From assembly GCA_963725645.1 (NCBI GenBank), contig CAVRZD010000006.1, positions 1,736,001 to 1,800,000 on the forward strand: DNA of 64,000 nucleotides, read 5' to 3'. The notes below the pieces were generated by a model. That model ran no database searches. It worked only from the letters and a program-made list of their open reading frames with translations, and was not told where the DNA came from. Below are positions 41,615 to 49,709 of this stretch, piece after piece. The stretch is from JALYZC01 sp963725645. Its GTDB lineage: Bacteria > Actinomycetota > Thermoleophilia > Solirubrobacterales > Solirubrobacteraceae. The translations under genes and the position numbers were made by a program. Position 1 is the first letter of the stretch. Each line of letters starts with the position of its first letter.

Positions 41615-42674
41615 TGTTGACGACCGTGCGTAGGCGGGCGTCGTCGGCGTGGTGGTTGCGCCAGGCGATGTAGCGGCGGATGAGCCGGGCCTGGGTGGCG
41701 TGATCGGGGTGGTCGGTGCCGTCGAGGGTGAAGTAGCGCAGCGCTTTGAACTGGGCCTCGATGCGGTTCAGCCAGGAACCGTAGTGTGGGGTGTGGGCGA
41801 GCTCGACGTTGTTGTCGGCGGCCCACTCGCGGACCTTGTCGCCGAGGTGGGGGCTGAAGTTGTCGAGGATGAAGTGGAGCCGCATCTCGGCCGGGTAGAG
41901 CGAGCGGATGTAGCGGCAGAAGGCGAGGAACTCGACGCGGGTCTTGCGCTTCTTGATGTGGCCGTAGAGGCGATCGCGGCCGACGTCGTAGGCGCCGAGC
42001 ATGTGCCGGACGCCGTGCGGGCGCTTGTAGGTCGCGCGGATCCGCCGCGGCTTCTTCAGCGGCGCCCACGCCTTGCCGCCCGGCTGGGGCTGGATGTTCA
42101 ACGGCCCGAACTCGTCGAGGCAGATGACGGTCGCCGTGCCGGCCTCGGCGAGTTCGTAGAGCTCAAGGATGCGGTTCTTTTTCGGCTCGAAGTTCGGGTC
42201 ATTGGAGCGCTTCCAGGTCCTCACCGCTTGAAAGGAGACGCCCTCCTCGCGCAACAGGGCGCGCAGCCCCTCGTGGGAGATGTCCGTGACCACCCCCTCG
42301 GCGACCAGGTAGTCGGCCAGCTTCGCCAGACTCCAGGTCGCAAACGGCCGCCCGAGATCGGTCGGGACCGACAGCGCGATCTTCTTGATCGCCCGCCGCT
42401 GGGGCAGCGTGAACGTCGCCGGGCGCCCGCCGGCGTAGCGCGGGTAGAGCGCGTCGAACCCGTCGCGGTTGAAGTTGTGGATCACCTCGCGGACCGTGTC
42501 CGGGTCGGTGAACACAACCTCGCTGATCTTGGTCGGGCTCATCCGCTGCGCCGACAGCAGCACGATCTGCGCCCGCCGCCACGTCACAACCGACCCACTG
42601 CCGCGACGCACGATCCGCAGCAGCCGATTGCCCTCCTCGTTGGTGATCTCCCGAAGCTCCACCCTGGCCGCCAT
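41598..42674 (-). CDS. IS630-family transposase
   Basis: A 358-residue DDE transposase. The N-terminal helix-turn-helix DNA-binding region (ITNEEGNRLLRIVRRGSGSV, SPTKISEVVFTDPDTVREVI) is followed by the catalytic core. The acidic residues are seen in VICLDEFGPLN, LHFILDNFSPHLG and SWLNRIEAQFKAL. The length is full and no frame break is present. ATG 42674 is used. The gene fills nearly all of the element. Confidence 0.95.
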   Translation of the reverse strand: MAARVELREITNEEGNRLLRIVRRGSGSVVTWRRAQIVLLSAQRMSPTKISEVVFTDPDTVREVIHNFNRDGFDALYPRYAGGRPATFTLPQRRAIKKIALSVPTDLGRPFATWSLAKLADYLVAEGVVTDISHEGLRALLREEGVSFQAVRTWKRSNDPNFEPKKNRILELYELAEAGTATVICLDEFGPLNIQPQPGGKAWAPLKKPRRIRATYKRPHGVRHMLGAYDVGRDRLYGHIKKRKTRVEFLAFCRYIRSLYPAEMRLHFILDNFSPHLGDKVREWAADNNVELAHTPHYGSWLNRIEAQFKALRYFTLDGTDHPDHATQARLIRRYIAWRNHHADDARLRTVVNTANVA

Positions 42675-42748
42675 TCTCGCCTCCCGATCGCCGATCGCGT
42701 TCGGAAAGCCAGTTCGCCGACGGCCGCCGGAGCCCTAGTTACGGAAAC

Positions 42749-42773
42749 CGGCAAACGTTGCCGGTCACACCAC
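42749..42773. repeat. Terminal inverted repeat of IS630 element, transposase 5' side
   Basis: Partner of the repeat at 41590-41614 (20 of 25 bases shared; both ends begin GTGG when read inward). The flanking TA and CTAG context follows immediately. Confidence 0.88.
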
Positions 42774-43321
42774 TAGTCGTCGGCGCCGAGCCCGAGCACA
42801 AAGTCGCGGTTGCGGGCGGACCCGGTGCCGATCGTCCGCGCGCCGGCGTGCCTGGCGAACTGCACCCCGAGGTGGCCGACGCCCCCGGCGGCGCCGGCGA
42901 CCAACGCGGTCTGGCCGCGCTCGAGGCCGCCGCGGTCGAACAGCGCCTGCCAGGCGGTCATCCCGGCCACCGGGATCGCGGCGGCCTGCTCGTGGCTGAG
43001 GCCCGCCGGCTTGTGGGCAATCCCGCCCGCGGCGGCGGCGGCGAGCTCCGCGTACCCGCCGCTGATGGCCATGCCGAACACCTCGTCGCCCTCGGCGAAC
43101 GCGTCGGACCGCGACGCCTCGACGGTGCCGGACACGTCCTTGCCGAGCACCGCCGGAAGCGCCTCGTCGACGAACCCGCGCCGGTACTTCCAGTCGACCG
43201 GGTTGACCGAGACGGCGCGGACGCGGATCAGGACCTCGCCGTCGCCGGGCTCCGGCCGTTCGGCCTCCTCGTAGTGCAGGACCTCCGGGCCGCCCGTCTC
43301 GTGCATCACCACGGCCTGCAT
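42773..43321 (-). pseudogene. N-terminal piece of quinone oxidoreductase, cut by IS630
   Basis: The first 182 residues of a zinc-independent medium-chain reductase (QOR type). It includes MQAVVMHETGGPEVLHYEEA, the GroES-like domain (SVNPVDWKYRRG), and the NADPH-binding motif LVAGAAGGVGHLGVQFAR. It stops at TAG inside the IS target site after GLGADD, about 35 residues past the nucleotide site, and lacks the rest of the cofactor and dimer domain. ATG 43321 has a good ribosome site (AGAGGAGA). A perfect operator palindrome lies 31 bases upstream. Confidence 0.92.
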
Positions 43322-43351
43322 GGCCGTCTCCTCTCGATCGGGAAGGATGAC

Positions 43352-43374
43352 CCAGCTTACTCATCGTAAGCTGG
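43352..43374. promoter_or_regulatory. Perfect operator palindrome upstream of the quinone oxidoreductase gene
   Basis: CCAGCTTAC and GTAAGCTGG separated by five bases (43352-43360 and 43366-43374), in the 70-base gap between the MFS stop and the reductase start. The CTTAC-N5-GTAAG core resembles sites bound by HxlR/QorR-type redox regulators of quinone oxidoreductases. No such regulator gene is in the window. Confidence 0.6.
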
Positions 43375-43391
43375 CGGCCCGAGGCCGTTTC

Positions 43392-44861
43392 CTAGATCAC
43401 CTCCACCGGCGCGGGGATGGTGTCGCCGCTGGTGTCCTCGAGCGAGCGGCCGCGGGTCTCCGGGAACCGCAGTGCGATCAGGGTTGCCGCCAGCAGCGGG
43501 AAGATCGCGAGCGCCGCGATGGCGGGTCCGACGCCCAGCGGTCCGGCGAGTGCCCCGGCCGTGGCCAGCCCGACGCCCGAGCCCGTCACCGCGCACGCGA
43601 GCACCAGCGTATTGGCCGCCGCACGCACGCGCGTGGGGAACAGCTCCGGGGTGTACACGCCCGACGCGGCCAGGCTGAGCGAGCCGAGCACCTGCCCGGC
43701 GAACGCGAACAGCCACAGCCAGGGCGGTCCGGTGAGGAAGAACCCGGCGAACGAGACGGCGGCGACCACGATCGCCGGGACGGCAACGACCTTGCGCCCG
43801 CGCACGTCGGCCAGCCGTCCGCCCAGCACGACCGTCAGCGACGCCGGGGCGCCGGTCAGCGCGAGGAACAGGACGATCTGCACCGAGGAGAAGTGGCGCA
43901 CGTCGTCGAGGTAGCGCGTGAAGAACTCGGCCGTGGGCGCGAAGAAGATCGCGCTGAGGAACGCGACCCCGCCGACCAGGGCCAGACGCCGCGCGAGGGG
44001 CCGGCGCAGCAGCTCGCCGTAGCCGTGACGCTCGGGGGCGTGCACCACGAAGCGCGGGGACTCGCGCAGGAGCCGGCCCGCGTGCAGGACCAGCGGCAGC
44101 GCGAGCAGCTGGACCAGGTACACGGCGGCGAAGCCGACCCGGCCCGCGGCCGCGACGGGCAGCGACGCCACGGCGAGCGCGACGCCCACTCCGCTCGCCA
44201 GGAACACGAGGGACAGGGTCACCGCCCTGTTGCCGGCGGGAACGCTCTCGACCGCCAGGATGCCGGCGGCGACGCCGAGGAGCGTGTCGATGCAGCGCAG
44301 CACGACATGGCCGCCGATGTAGACGTCGAACGTCGGCGCCAGCCCGAGCACGGCCGTCACGAGACAGTGAGCGACGATGGCGCCGACCACGAGCCGCCGG
44401 CGCCCCAGCCGGTCGGCCAGGGGGCCGAGCAGCAGCGCGACCACCACGCCGATGCGCACCACCGCCAGCCCCGTCCCGAGCGCCGCGTCGCCGACGTCGT
44501 AGACCTTGGCGGCGTAGGGCAGCGTCTGCGTCAGCAGCCCGCCGGTGCCGCCGCCGTAGCTGGAGACCGCACCGATCAGGCACAGGCAGGCCACGGTCGC
44601 GGTGGCAGGCGCGTCCTGCGGTACGGGCGGCGCCCACCAGGGCACGTCCGTGGGCAGCGGCCGGCCGGCATCGGCGGCCGCCTCGACGCGCCGCGCCCGC
44701 CGGCGGACGAGCGGCGCCCAGAACAGCCGGAAGTACGGGATCGGCAGGCGATAGCTGACCCGGTGACGGCCGTCGGCGCCGCGCTCGAGCACGGGCTCGT
44801 GGGCCAGCGGCAGCGCCCTCGGATCCACCGCGTGCGCCTCGGCTCCCGGCCGCCCCGTCAC
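43392..44861 (-). CDS. MFS transporter, sugar-porter type
   Basis: A 489-residue inner-membrane transporter. An unusual cytoplasmic N-terminus of about 90 residues (Pro/Arg-rich, with YRLPIPYFRLFWAPLVRRRA) precedes 12 predicted transmembrane helices. MFS signatures are LGPLADRLGRRRLVVG between TM2 and TM3, the matching GGRLADVRGRKVV in the second half, and ALRFPETRGRSLED at the C-terminus, typical of sugar/metabolite porters. Substrate unknown. The gene lies upstream of the broken reductase on the same strand but is separated from it by the operator region. Confidence 0.88.
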   Translation of the reverse strand: MTGRPGAEAHAVDPRALPLAHEPVLERGADGRHRVSYRLPIPYFRLFWAPLVRRRARRVEAAADAGRPLPTDVPWWAPPVPQDAPATATVACLCLIGAVSSYGGGTGGLLTQTLPYAAKVYDVGDAALGTGLAVVRIGVVVALLLGPLADRLGRRRLVVGAIVAHCLVTAVLGLAPTFDVYIGGHVVLRCIDTLLGVAAGILAVESVPAGNRAVTLSLVFLASGVGVALAVASLPVAAAGRVGFAAVYLVQLLALPLVLHAGRLLRESPRFVVHAPERHGYGELLRRPLARRLALVGGVAFLSAIFFAPTAEFFTRYLDDVRHFSSVQIVLFLALTGAPASLTVVLGGRLADVRGRKVVAVPAIVVAAVSFAGFFLTGPPWLWLFAFAGQVLGSLSLAASGVYTPELFPTRVRAAANTLVLACAVTGSGVGLATAGALAGPLGVGPAIAALAIFPLLAATLIALRFPETRGRSLEDTSGDTIPAPVEVI

Positions 44862-45019
44862 GGCGCCCAGCGTATTGAAGGCGAAGTGCCGTCGAGCCAG
44901 GCGGCGACGCCGCGGCCTAAGCCGGCGAACACCAAGCCTGAGCGTGCGGCCGGCCGCGGGATAGTGCTGCGCACGGCCGGCGGCCCGGACGTGCGCTCAG
45001 GCGAGGGTTTGCAGCCGGG

Positions 45020-45379
45020 TCAGGCCGCGGCGCGCGCTCTGTCGCGATAGAGGCGGTAGTCCGGGCGGTCCGGGCGCAGGCAGGCGGCCAGAGCGAGCGG
45101 GCGGCGCGCCTCGGCGTGGCGTCCGAGCTGCTGCAGCGAACGGCCGAGGCAGAAGAGTGCGTAGTCGTTCGTCGGCGCCCGCTGAACGACGGCCTCGAAC
45201 TCCGCCGCGGCCTCGGCGTGCTGGCGGGCGTGGAAGTAGGCGCGGCCGAGCGCCTCACGGATCGAGGTGGGCTCGGGGTCCAGATCGCGGGCGCGCGACA
45301 GCGCGATCGTGGCCGCGTGGTAGTCGCGCGCCTCCAGCAGCGCGGTCCCGCGGCGGTAGAGCTCGTACACGTCGGACAC
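45020..45379 (-). CDS. TPR-repeat protein
   Basis: A 119-residue protein made almost entirely of tetratricopeptide repeats: YELYRRGTALLEARDYHAATI, then AYFHARQHAEAAAEFEAVV and FCLGRSLQQLGRHAEARRPL. About three repeats are present. No signal peptide or other domain. It follows the transglutaminase gene by a 6-base gap and is probably the last gene of the moxR-DUF58-transglutaminase unit, where it may act as a scaffold (inference). Confidence 0.82.
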   Translation of the reverse strand: MSDVYELYRRGTALLEARDYHAATIALSRARDLDPEPTSIREALGRAYFHARQHAEAAAEFEAVVQRAPTNDYALFCLGRSLQQLGRHAEARRPLALAACLRPDRPDYRLYRDRARAAA

Positions 45380-45385
45380 GACGTC

Positions 45386-47641
45386 CTAGTGTAGGCGGGG
45401 CGGGAGTGCCCAGAGGCCGCGCGCGCGGCCCCACAGGCCCAGCCCCTGGCTCAGCGCGCGCCGCAGCCCGCGGCGCTGGGCCGGCGTCGGCGCCGGGGCG
45501 GCCGCGGCGAAGCGGTGCGCGCGCAGTGCACGGACGTAGGCGGCGGCGCCGGGGAGGGTCGCGAGGCGGCGCTCGAGCGCCTGCAGCGTCGTTCCATGCG
45601 GGGCCGGACGGCCGGTGCGGCGCAGCGCTCGCTCGAGCTCGGCGACGTAGGGGTCACGCGGCGACCCGCCGCGGCGCCGTCGGGGCAGGGCGAGCGCGAC
45701 CGCGCCGAACACCGCCGCCACGAGCGCCGCCACGGCGAGGATCGGGAGCGGGCCGGGGCCGTCCCCGTTGCCCCGCGCGAACGCCGTCGCGGGCTTGCGC
45801 ACGGGCTGGCGACCGGCCCCGGTATCCCGCGGGTCGGGCGAGCCGGCCGACGGCGTCGTGCCGTAGCTCGCCTGCGAAGCCGCGGGTGCGGCCGGCGGCG
45901 TCGGGTCGAACGGGACCCAGCCGTAGGGCTCGAAGTAGGCCTCGACCCAGGAGTGGGCGTCGTTGTCGCGGACGACGTATTCGCCGCGCGACCGGCTGTA
46001 GGCGCCGGGCGCGAAGCCCGTGGCCACGCGGGCGGGCACACCGCCCATGCGCAGCAGCAGCGCCATCCCGCCGGAGAACTGCTGGCAGTAGCCCGTGCGA
46101 TCCGTCGAGAGGAAGCTCGCCAAGGGCACCGCGCGCTGCGGCGGGGTCTCGTTGTAGCTAAACCCCTTCGAGAGGTAGGCCTCGACCGCGCGGACGTACT
46201 CGTAGGGCGTGCGGGCGCCGGCGGCCAGCCGGCGGGCGAGCGCGTAGGCGCCCGCGTACGGGCCGGCGCGCAGCGCGGCGTCGCCGTGGCCCAGCACGAC
46301 CCCGCGCAGGACGGTGGCGGGCGTGCCGCCCCGGCCGAAGGGCGGGAAGGCCACGCCGCCCTCGCCCGGCCCGGCGATCTCGGGCCGGGCGGCGTAGCCG
46401 CCGCCGGCGGCCGGAGCGGGGAGCGCCACGGTCAGATAGGCGTACAGCGGCGAGCCGAGGATCCGGCCGCCGCCGCCCGCCCGCACCGGCGGACCCCCGG
46501 CCGACGCCAGCTCGCGCGCGGTGGGGCGCGGCGTGTAGACGCGCGCCACGTAGGAGTCGCCGCTGCGCAGCGGGGTCCCGGCGTCGTAGGTCCCGGGGCT
46601 CCCGGCCGCCACCGGTGCGGCCCGGGCGTCCCGGATCAGCAGCGTGTTTCCCGCGCCGATGAACTGCTCCGAGCGCAGCGCGCGCACCGTGATCCGCACG
46701 TCCTGGGTCCATTCGGGGTGGCTGTAGAAGGCGGCCGGTGCCTCCTCGTCCGCGGCCCCGCGCACGTGCAGCCAGCGCAGGCCGTCGAAGCCGTCGAGGT
46801 TCTCGGCCTTCCAGTAGGCCGCGTGGGCGGCCTTGATGCGCAGGACCTCGCGGCCGTCGCGGGGCCAGTTCAGCGGGCCGTAGCGGTGGTCCCAGTCGAA
46901 CGTGGTTCCCCGGGCAGAGGCGATCTCACCGGCAAGGTCGTTGACGTCGAGGATCGGGGTCTCGCGGTCGAGCAGCGGGGCGGCGAGCAGGCCGACCCCG
47001 ACGGCCGCCGCGACGAGCGCCGCCGCCCGCGGCGCGCTGTCGGGCGTCACGCGCTCCAGCCACAGGAAACCGGCGACGAGCACGGTGAAGATCGCGCCGC
47101 GCAGGAACGGATCGGGCAGCTCGCGAGCGACCGAGGGCACGACGAAGAGCAGCAGCAGCGCGGTCAGCGGCAGGGCGCGCGCGGCGCGCGAGCGTCCGAG
47201 GGCCCCGAACGCGGTCAGGACGGCGAAGGCGACGAGCAGCCCGCCGCCGGCGAGGATCACGAGCCGCGGCCAGGGGTCCGCGCCGGCATACGGGACCGCG
47301 ATGCTCGGAAGCGCCTCCACCCCCTGCCAGATCCCGTCGAGCAGGTCGTTCCAGTTGCCGGGCGCCAGCAGCCGCGCCGGGACCCCGGCGGCGAGCAGCA
47401 CGAGCGCCGCCGCGCCGAGGGCGGCCACCACGGCGATCGCAGCGCGCGCGGCCGGTCCGCGGCGCGCGCCGACGACGAGCAGCCAGGCGCCGGCTGCGGC
47501 CGCCGCGAGCGCGAGCATGATCCGCCCGGCGGCGCCGGGCGACACCAGCAGGCCCCACTGCCAGGCGCCGAACGCGGCCAGCCCGACCAGGCCGGCGAGC
47601 CGGGCCGCCGGCGGCGTCGAGGACCGCATCGCCGCGCTCAT
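45386..47641 (-). CDS. Membrane transglutaminase-like protein (DUF3488/TgpA type)
   Basis: A 751-residue membrane protein. The N-terminal half has several transmembrane helices (for example LAGLVGLAAFGAWQWGLLVS and LVILAGGGLLVAFAVLTAFGA). A large extracytoplasmic domain with a transglutaminase-like triad follows: Cys in TDRTGYCQQFSGGMALLLR, His in NDAHSWVEAYFE, Asp in WVPFDPTPP. One more helix (LPILAVAALVAAVFGAVALAL) leads to a C-terminal DUF4129-like part. ATG 47641 overlaps the DUF58 stop (ATGA). With DUF58 and MoxR it forms a widespread three-gene module of unresolved role, thought to act on the cell envelope. Confidence 0.88.
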   Translation of the reverse strand: MSAAMRSSTPPAARLAGLVGLAAFGAWQWGLLVSPGAAGRIMLALAAAAAGAWLLVVGARRGPAARAAIAVVAALGAAALVLLAAGVPARLLAPGNWNDLLDGIWQGVEALPSIAVPYAGADPWPRLVILAGGGLLVAFAVLTAFGALGRSRAARALPLTALLLLFVVPSVARELPDPFLRGAIFTVLVAGFLWLERVTPDSAPRAAALVAAAVGVGLLAAPLLDRETPILDVNDLAGEIASARGTTFDWDHRYGPLNWPRDGREVLRIKAAHAAYWKAENLDGFDGLRWLHVRGAADEEAPAAFYSHPEWTQDVRITVRALRSEQFIGAGNTLLIRDARAAPVAAGSPGTYDAGTPLRSGDSYVARVYTPRPTARELASAGGPPVRAGGGGRILGSPLYAYLTVALPAPAAGGGYAARPEIAGPGEGGVAFPPFGRGGTPATVLRGVVLGHGDAALRAGPYAGAYALARRLAAGARTPYEYVRAVEAYLSKGFSYNETPPQRAVPLASFLSTDRTGYCQQFSGGMALLLRMGGVPARVATGFAPGAYSRSRGEYVVRDNDAHSWVEAYFEPYGWVPFDPTPPAAPAASQASYGTTPSAGSPDPRDTGAGRQPVRKPATAFARGNGDGPGPLPILAVAALVAAVFGAVALALPRRRRGGSPRDPYVAELERALRRTGRPAPHGTTLQALERRLATLPGAAAYVRALRAHRFAAAAPAPTPAQRRGLRRALSQGLGLWGRARGLWALPPRLH

Positions 47642-48729
47642 GCGCCGACCGCCGCGCGCGCGCCGGACGCGAGGACGTAGCCGCTGCATCCGGCCACGCT
47701 GAAGGCCGCGTGGCGGCCCGCGAGTCGCCCGGGCACGACGAGCACGACGCGCTGATGGCCGTGCCCGCGGAGGAGCCGGTGCCGCGCCCGCATGCCGCGC
47801 CGCGCCGCCACGTAGTAGACGGTATGCGCCCCGGCGGCCGCCGCGCCCAGCGCGGACGCCGCCGGACCCGGGGCGACCAGCGCGAGGCGGGCGTGCACGG
47901 CCGGCCACCCCCGCCCGTCGGCCTCCAGGGCGGTGGCGCGGCGATCGCCGGGCAGCAGGATCGAGCAGCCTCCGCCCCGCGCCAGCGCGTACCCAAGCGA
48001 TGCCGCGGCCCGCACGGCCGCGTCGAGGTCATCGGCGTCCGCCGGACCGGCGGCGTCGAGCACGACCAGCGGCCGCCCCTCGCCCTCGGGGCGCAGACGA
48101 CGCTCGAGCAGTCCGGCGCCGCGGGCCAGCGCGGCCCAGTGGATCCGCGAGGCCGGCGCGCCGTCACGGTAGGGCCGCAGGCCGTCCAGCTCGATCTCCG
48201 CGCCCGCGACGGGCGCCGCGCTGCCGCCCGACTGCAGCGGCGAGCCCTCGCCCGCGGCGGTCACGGGGTGCACGCGCGGGAGCACGAGGACCCGCTCGTC
48301 CGCCTCCCCCTCGCCCACCCGGCGCCCGGCGACGCCGAGCGGGTCGCGCAGTGCGAGCACGGGCGCCGCCAGGGTGCGCGCACCGCGGCGGGCGAAGCGC
48401 ACGTCGATGCGCACGCGCGCGACCGCGCGGCCGGAGCGCAGCGGCGCCGGTTCGGGCAGCAGCGAGTCCTCGAGCGCGCCGCCCGGCAGGGGCAGCGCGC
48501 CGGCGCGCGCCGTGATGCGCACGCTGAGCGGCTCCTCCTCCATCACGCGGCGTGCGGAGAGCTCGCGCGCGACGCCGGCGCCGCGCGCGGCGGCGGCGAC
48601 CCAGCCGGCGCAGGCCGTCGCCAGGGCGACCAGCGCCACGCCCGGAACCAGCAGCGGCTCGGCGTCCACGGCGACGCCCAGCAGCACCAGCGCGAGGCCC
48701 AGCGCGCCGGTCGCGAGCGCCCCGCGCAT
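47638..48729 (-). CDS. DUF58 domain protein
   Basis: A 363-residue protein with two N-terminal transmembrane helices (TGALGLALVLLGVAV and LLVPGVALVALATACAGWV). A beta-rich segment is followed by the DUF58 core SGGSAAPVAGAEIELDGLRPYRDG and IHWAALARGAGLLERRLRPE. A vWA-like end follows. It is the usual partner of MoxR ATPases. ATG 48729 overlaps the moxR stop (ATGTGATG arrangement). Molecular function unknown. Confidence 0.88.
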   Translation of the reverse strand: MRGALATGALGLALVLLGVAVDAEPLLVPGVALVALATACAGWVAAAARGAGVARELSARRVMEEEPLSVRITARAGALPLPGGALEDSLLPEPAPLRSGRAVARVRIDVRFARRGARTLAAPVLALRDPLGVAGRRVGEGEADERVLVLPRVHPVTAAGEGSPLQSGGSAAPVAGAEIELDGLRPYRDGAPASRIHWAALARGAGLLERRLRPEGEGRPLVVLDAAGPADADDLDAAVRAAASLGYALARGGGCSILLPGDRRATALEADGRGWPAVHARLALVAPGPAASALGAAAAGAHTVYYVAARRGMRARHRLLRGHGHQRVVLVVPGRLAGRHAAFSVAGCSGYVLASGARAAVGA

Positions 48730-49709
48730 CACATCGCCGGAGTCGCGCTGACGGCGTCGGCCACGACGTGGCGGCGAGTGGCCTCGAGCTCCTCCCCGCC
48801 GGCGTCGGGCGCGAGCAGCAGGCGGTGGGCGAGCACGGGCTGGGCGAGCGCCTGCACGTCGTCCGGAAGCGCGTGGTCGCGGCTGTCGAGCGCGGCCAGC
48901 GCCTTCGCCGAGCGCAGGAGCATCAGGCCCGCGCGCGGGCTGGCGCCGAGCTCGACGCGCGGGTCCGTGCGGGTGCGCCCGAGCAGCTCGACCACGTACT
49001 CGCGCAGCGCCGGCGCAGCATGGACGCGCCCGGCGGCCTCCTGGAGCGCGACCACGTCGGTGGGCGAGACGACCGGCTCGAGCGCGAGCACGCGATCGCC
49101 GGCCTCGTGGCTGGCGAGCATGCCCGCCTCGGCCGCGGCGCTCGGGTACCCGAGCGATACGCGAGCCATGAAGCGGTCCACCTGCGCCTCCGGCAGCGGG
49201 TAGGTGCCCTCGTACTCGATCGGGTTCTGCGTCGCGAGCACGAGGAACGGCCGCGCCAGCTCGTGCGTGTGCACGTCGACCGTCACGTGGCGCTCCTGCA
49301 TGCACTCGAGCAGCCCGGACTGGGTCTTGGGCGAGGCCCGGTTGACCTCGTCCACCAGCACGACGTTGGCGAAGATCGGTCCAGGGCGGAACTCGAAGCG
49401 CTGCTCGCGCTCGTTGTACACGTTCGTGCCCACGATGTCGGCGGGCAGAAGGTCCGCCGTGCATTGGATCCGCGCGAACTGGCCGTCGATCGAGCGGGCG
49501 AGCGCGCGGGCCAGTGCTGTCTTGCCGACGCCCGGGTAGTCCTCGATCAGGACGTGGCCCTCGGCGGCGAGGGCGACGACCACGGATCGCAGCACGTCGG
49601 CGTCGACCTCGACGGCCCGGGCGACGTTCTCAGCCAGGCGCCGCCCCACGGCGGCCGCCGCCTCAAGCTCGTGCGGCGCCAGGCCTTCCAGGCGCTCCGG
49701 GGGCTCCAT
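48729..49709 (-). CDS. MoxR-family AAA+ ATPase
   Basis: A 326-residue ATPase proposed to act as a chaperone for vWA/DUF58 partners. Walker A is in LIEDYPGVGKTALARALA, Walker B in NVVLVDEVNRASPKTQSGLLE, sensor 1 in FLVLATQNPIEYEGTYPLPEAQ, and sensor 2 around ASPRAGLMLLRSAKALA. ATG 49709 lies 47 bases inside the coaBC 3' end. This frees the moxR unit from needing its own long leader and suggests co-transcription with coaBC. Confidence 0.93.
   Translation of the reverse strand: MEPPERLEGLAPHELEAAAAVGRRLAENVARAVEVDADVLRSVVVALAAEGHVLIEDYPGVGKTALARALARSIDGQFARIQCTADLLPADIVGTNVYNEREQRFEFRPGPIFANVVLVDEVNRASPKTQSGLLECMQERHVTVDVHTHELARPFLVLATQNPIEYEGTYPLPEAQVDRFMARVSLGYPSAAAEAGMLASHEAGDRVLALEPVVSPTDVVALQEAAGRVHAAPALREYVVELLGRTRTDPRVELGASPRAGLMLLRSAKALAALDSRDHALPDDVQALAQPVLAHRLLLAPDAGGEELEATRRHVVADAVSATPAM

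Larger units (their letters stand above)
41590..42773 (-). mobile_element. Complete IS630-family insertion sequence
   Basis: A 1184-bp element flanked by TA on both sides (41588-41589 and 42774-42775), the usual IS630/Tc1 target duplication; the local context is CTAG on both ends. It carries terminal inverted repeats and one transposase gene on the minus strand. It splits a quinone oxidoreductase gene. The transposase is intact, so the element may be active. Confidence 0.93.
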
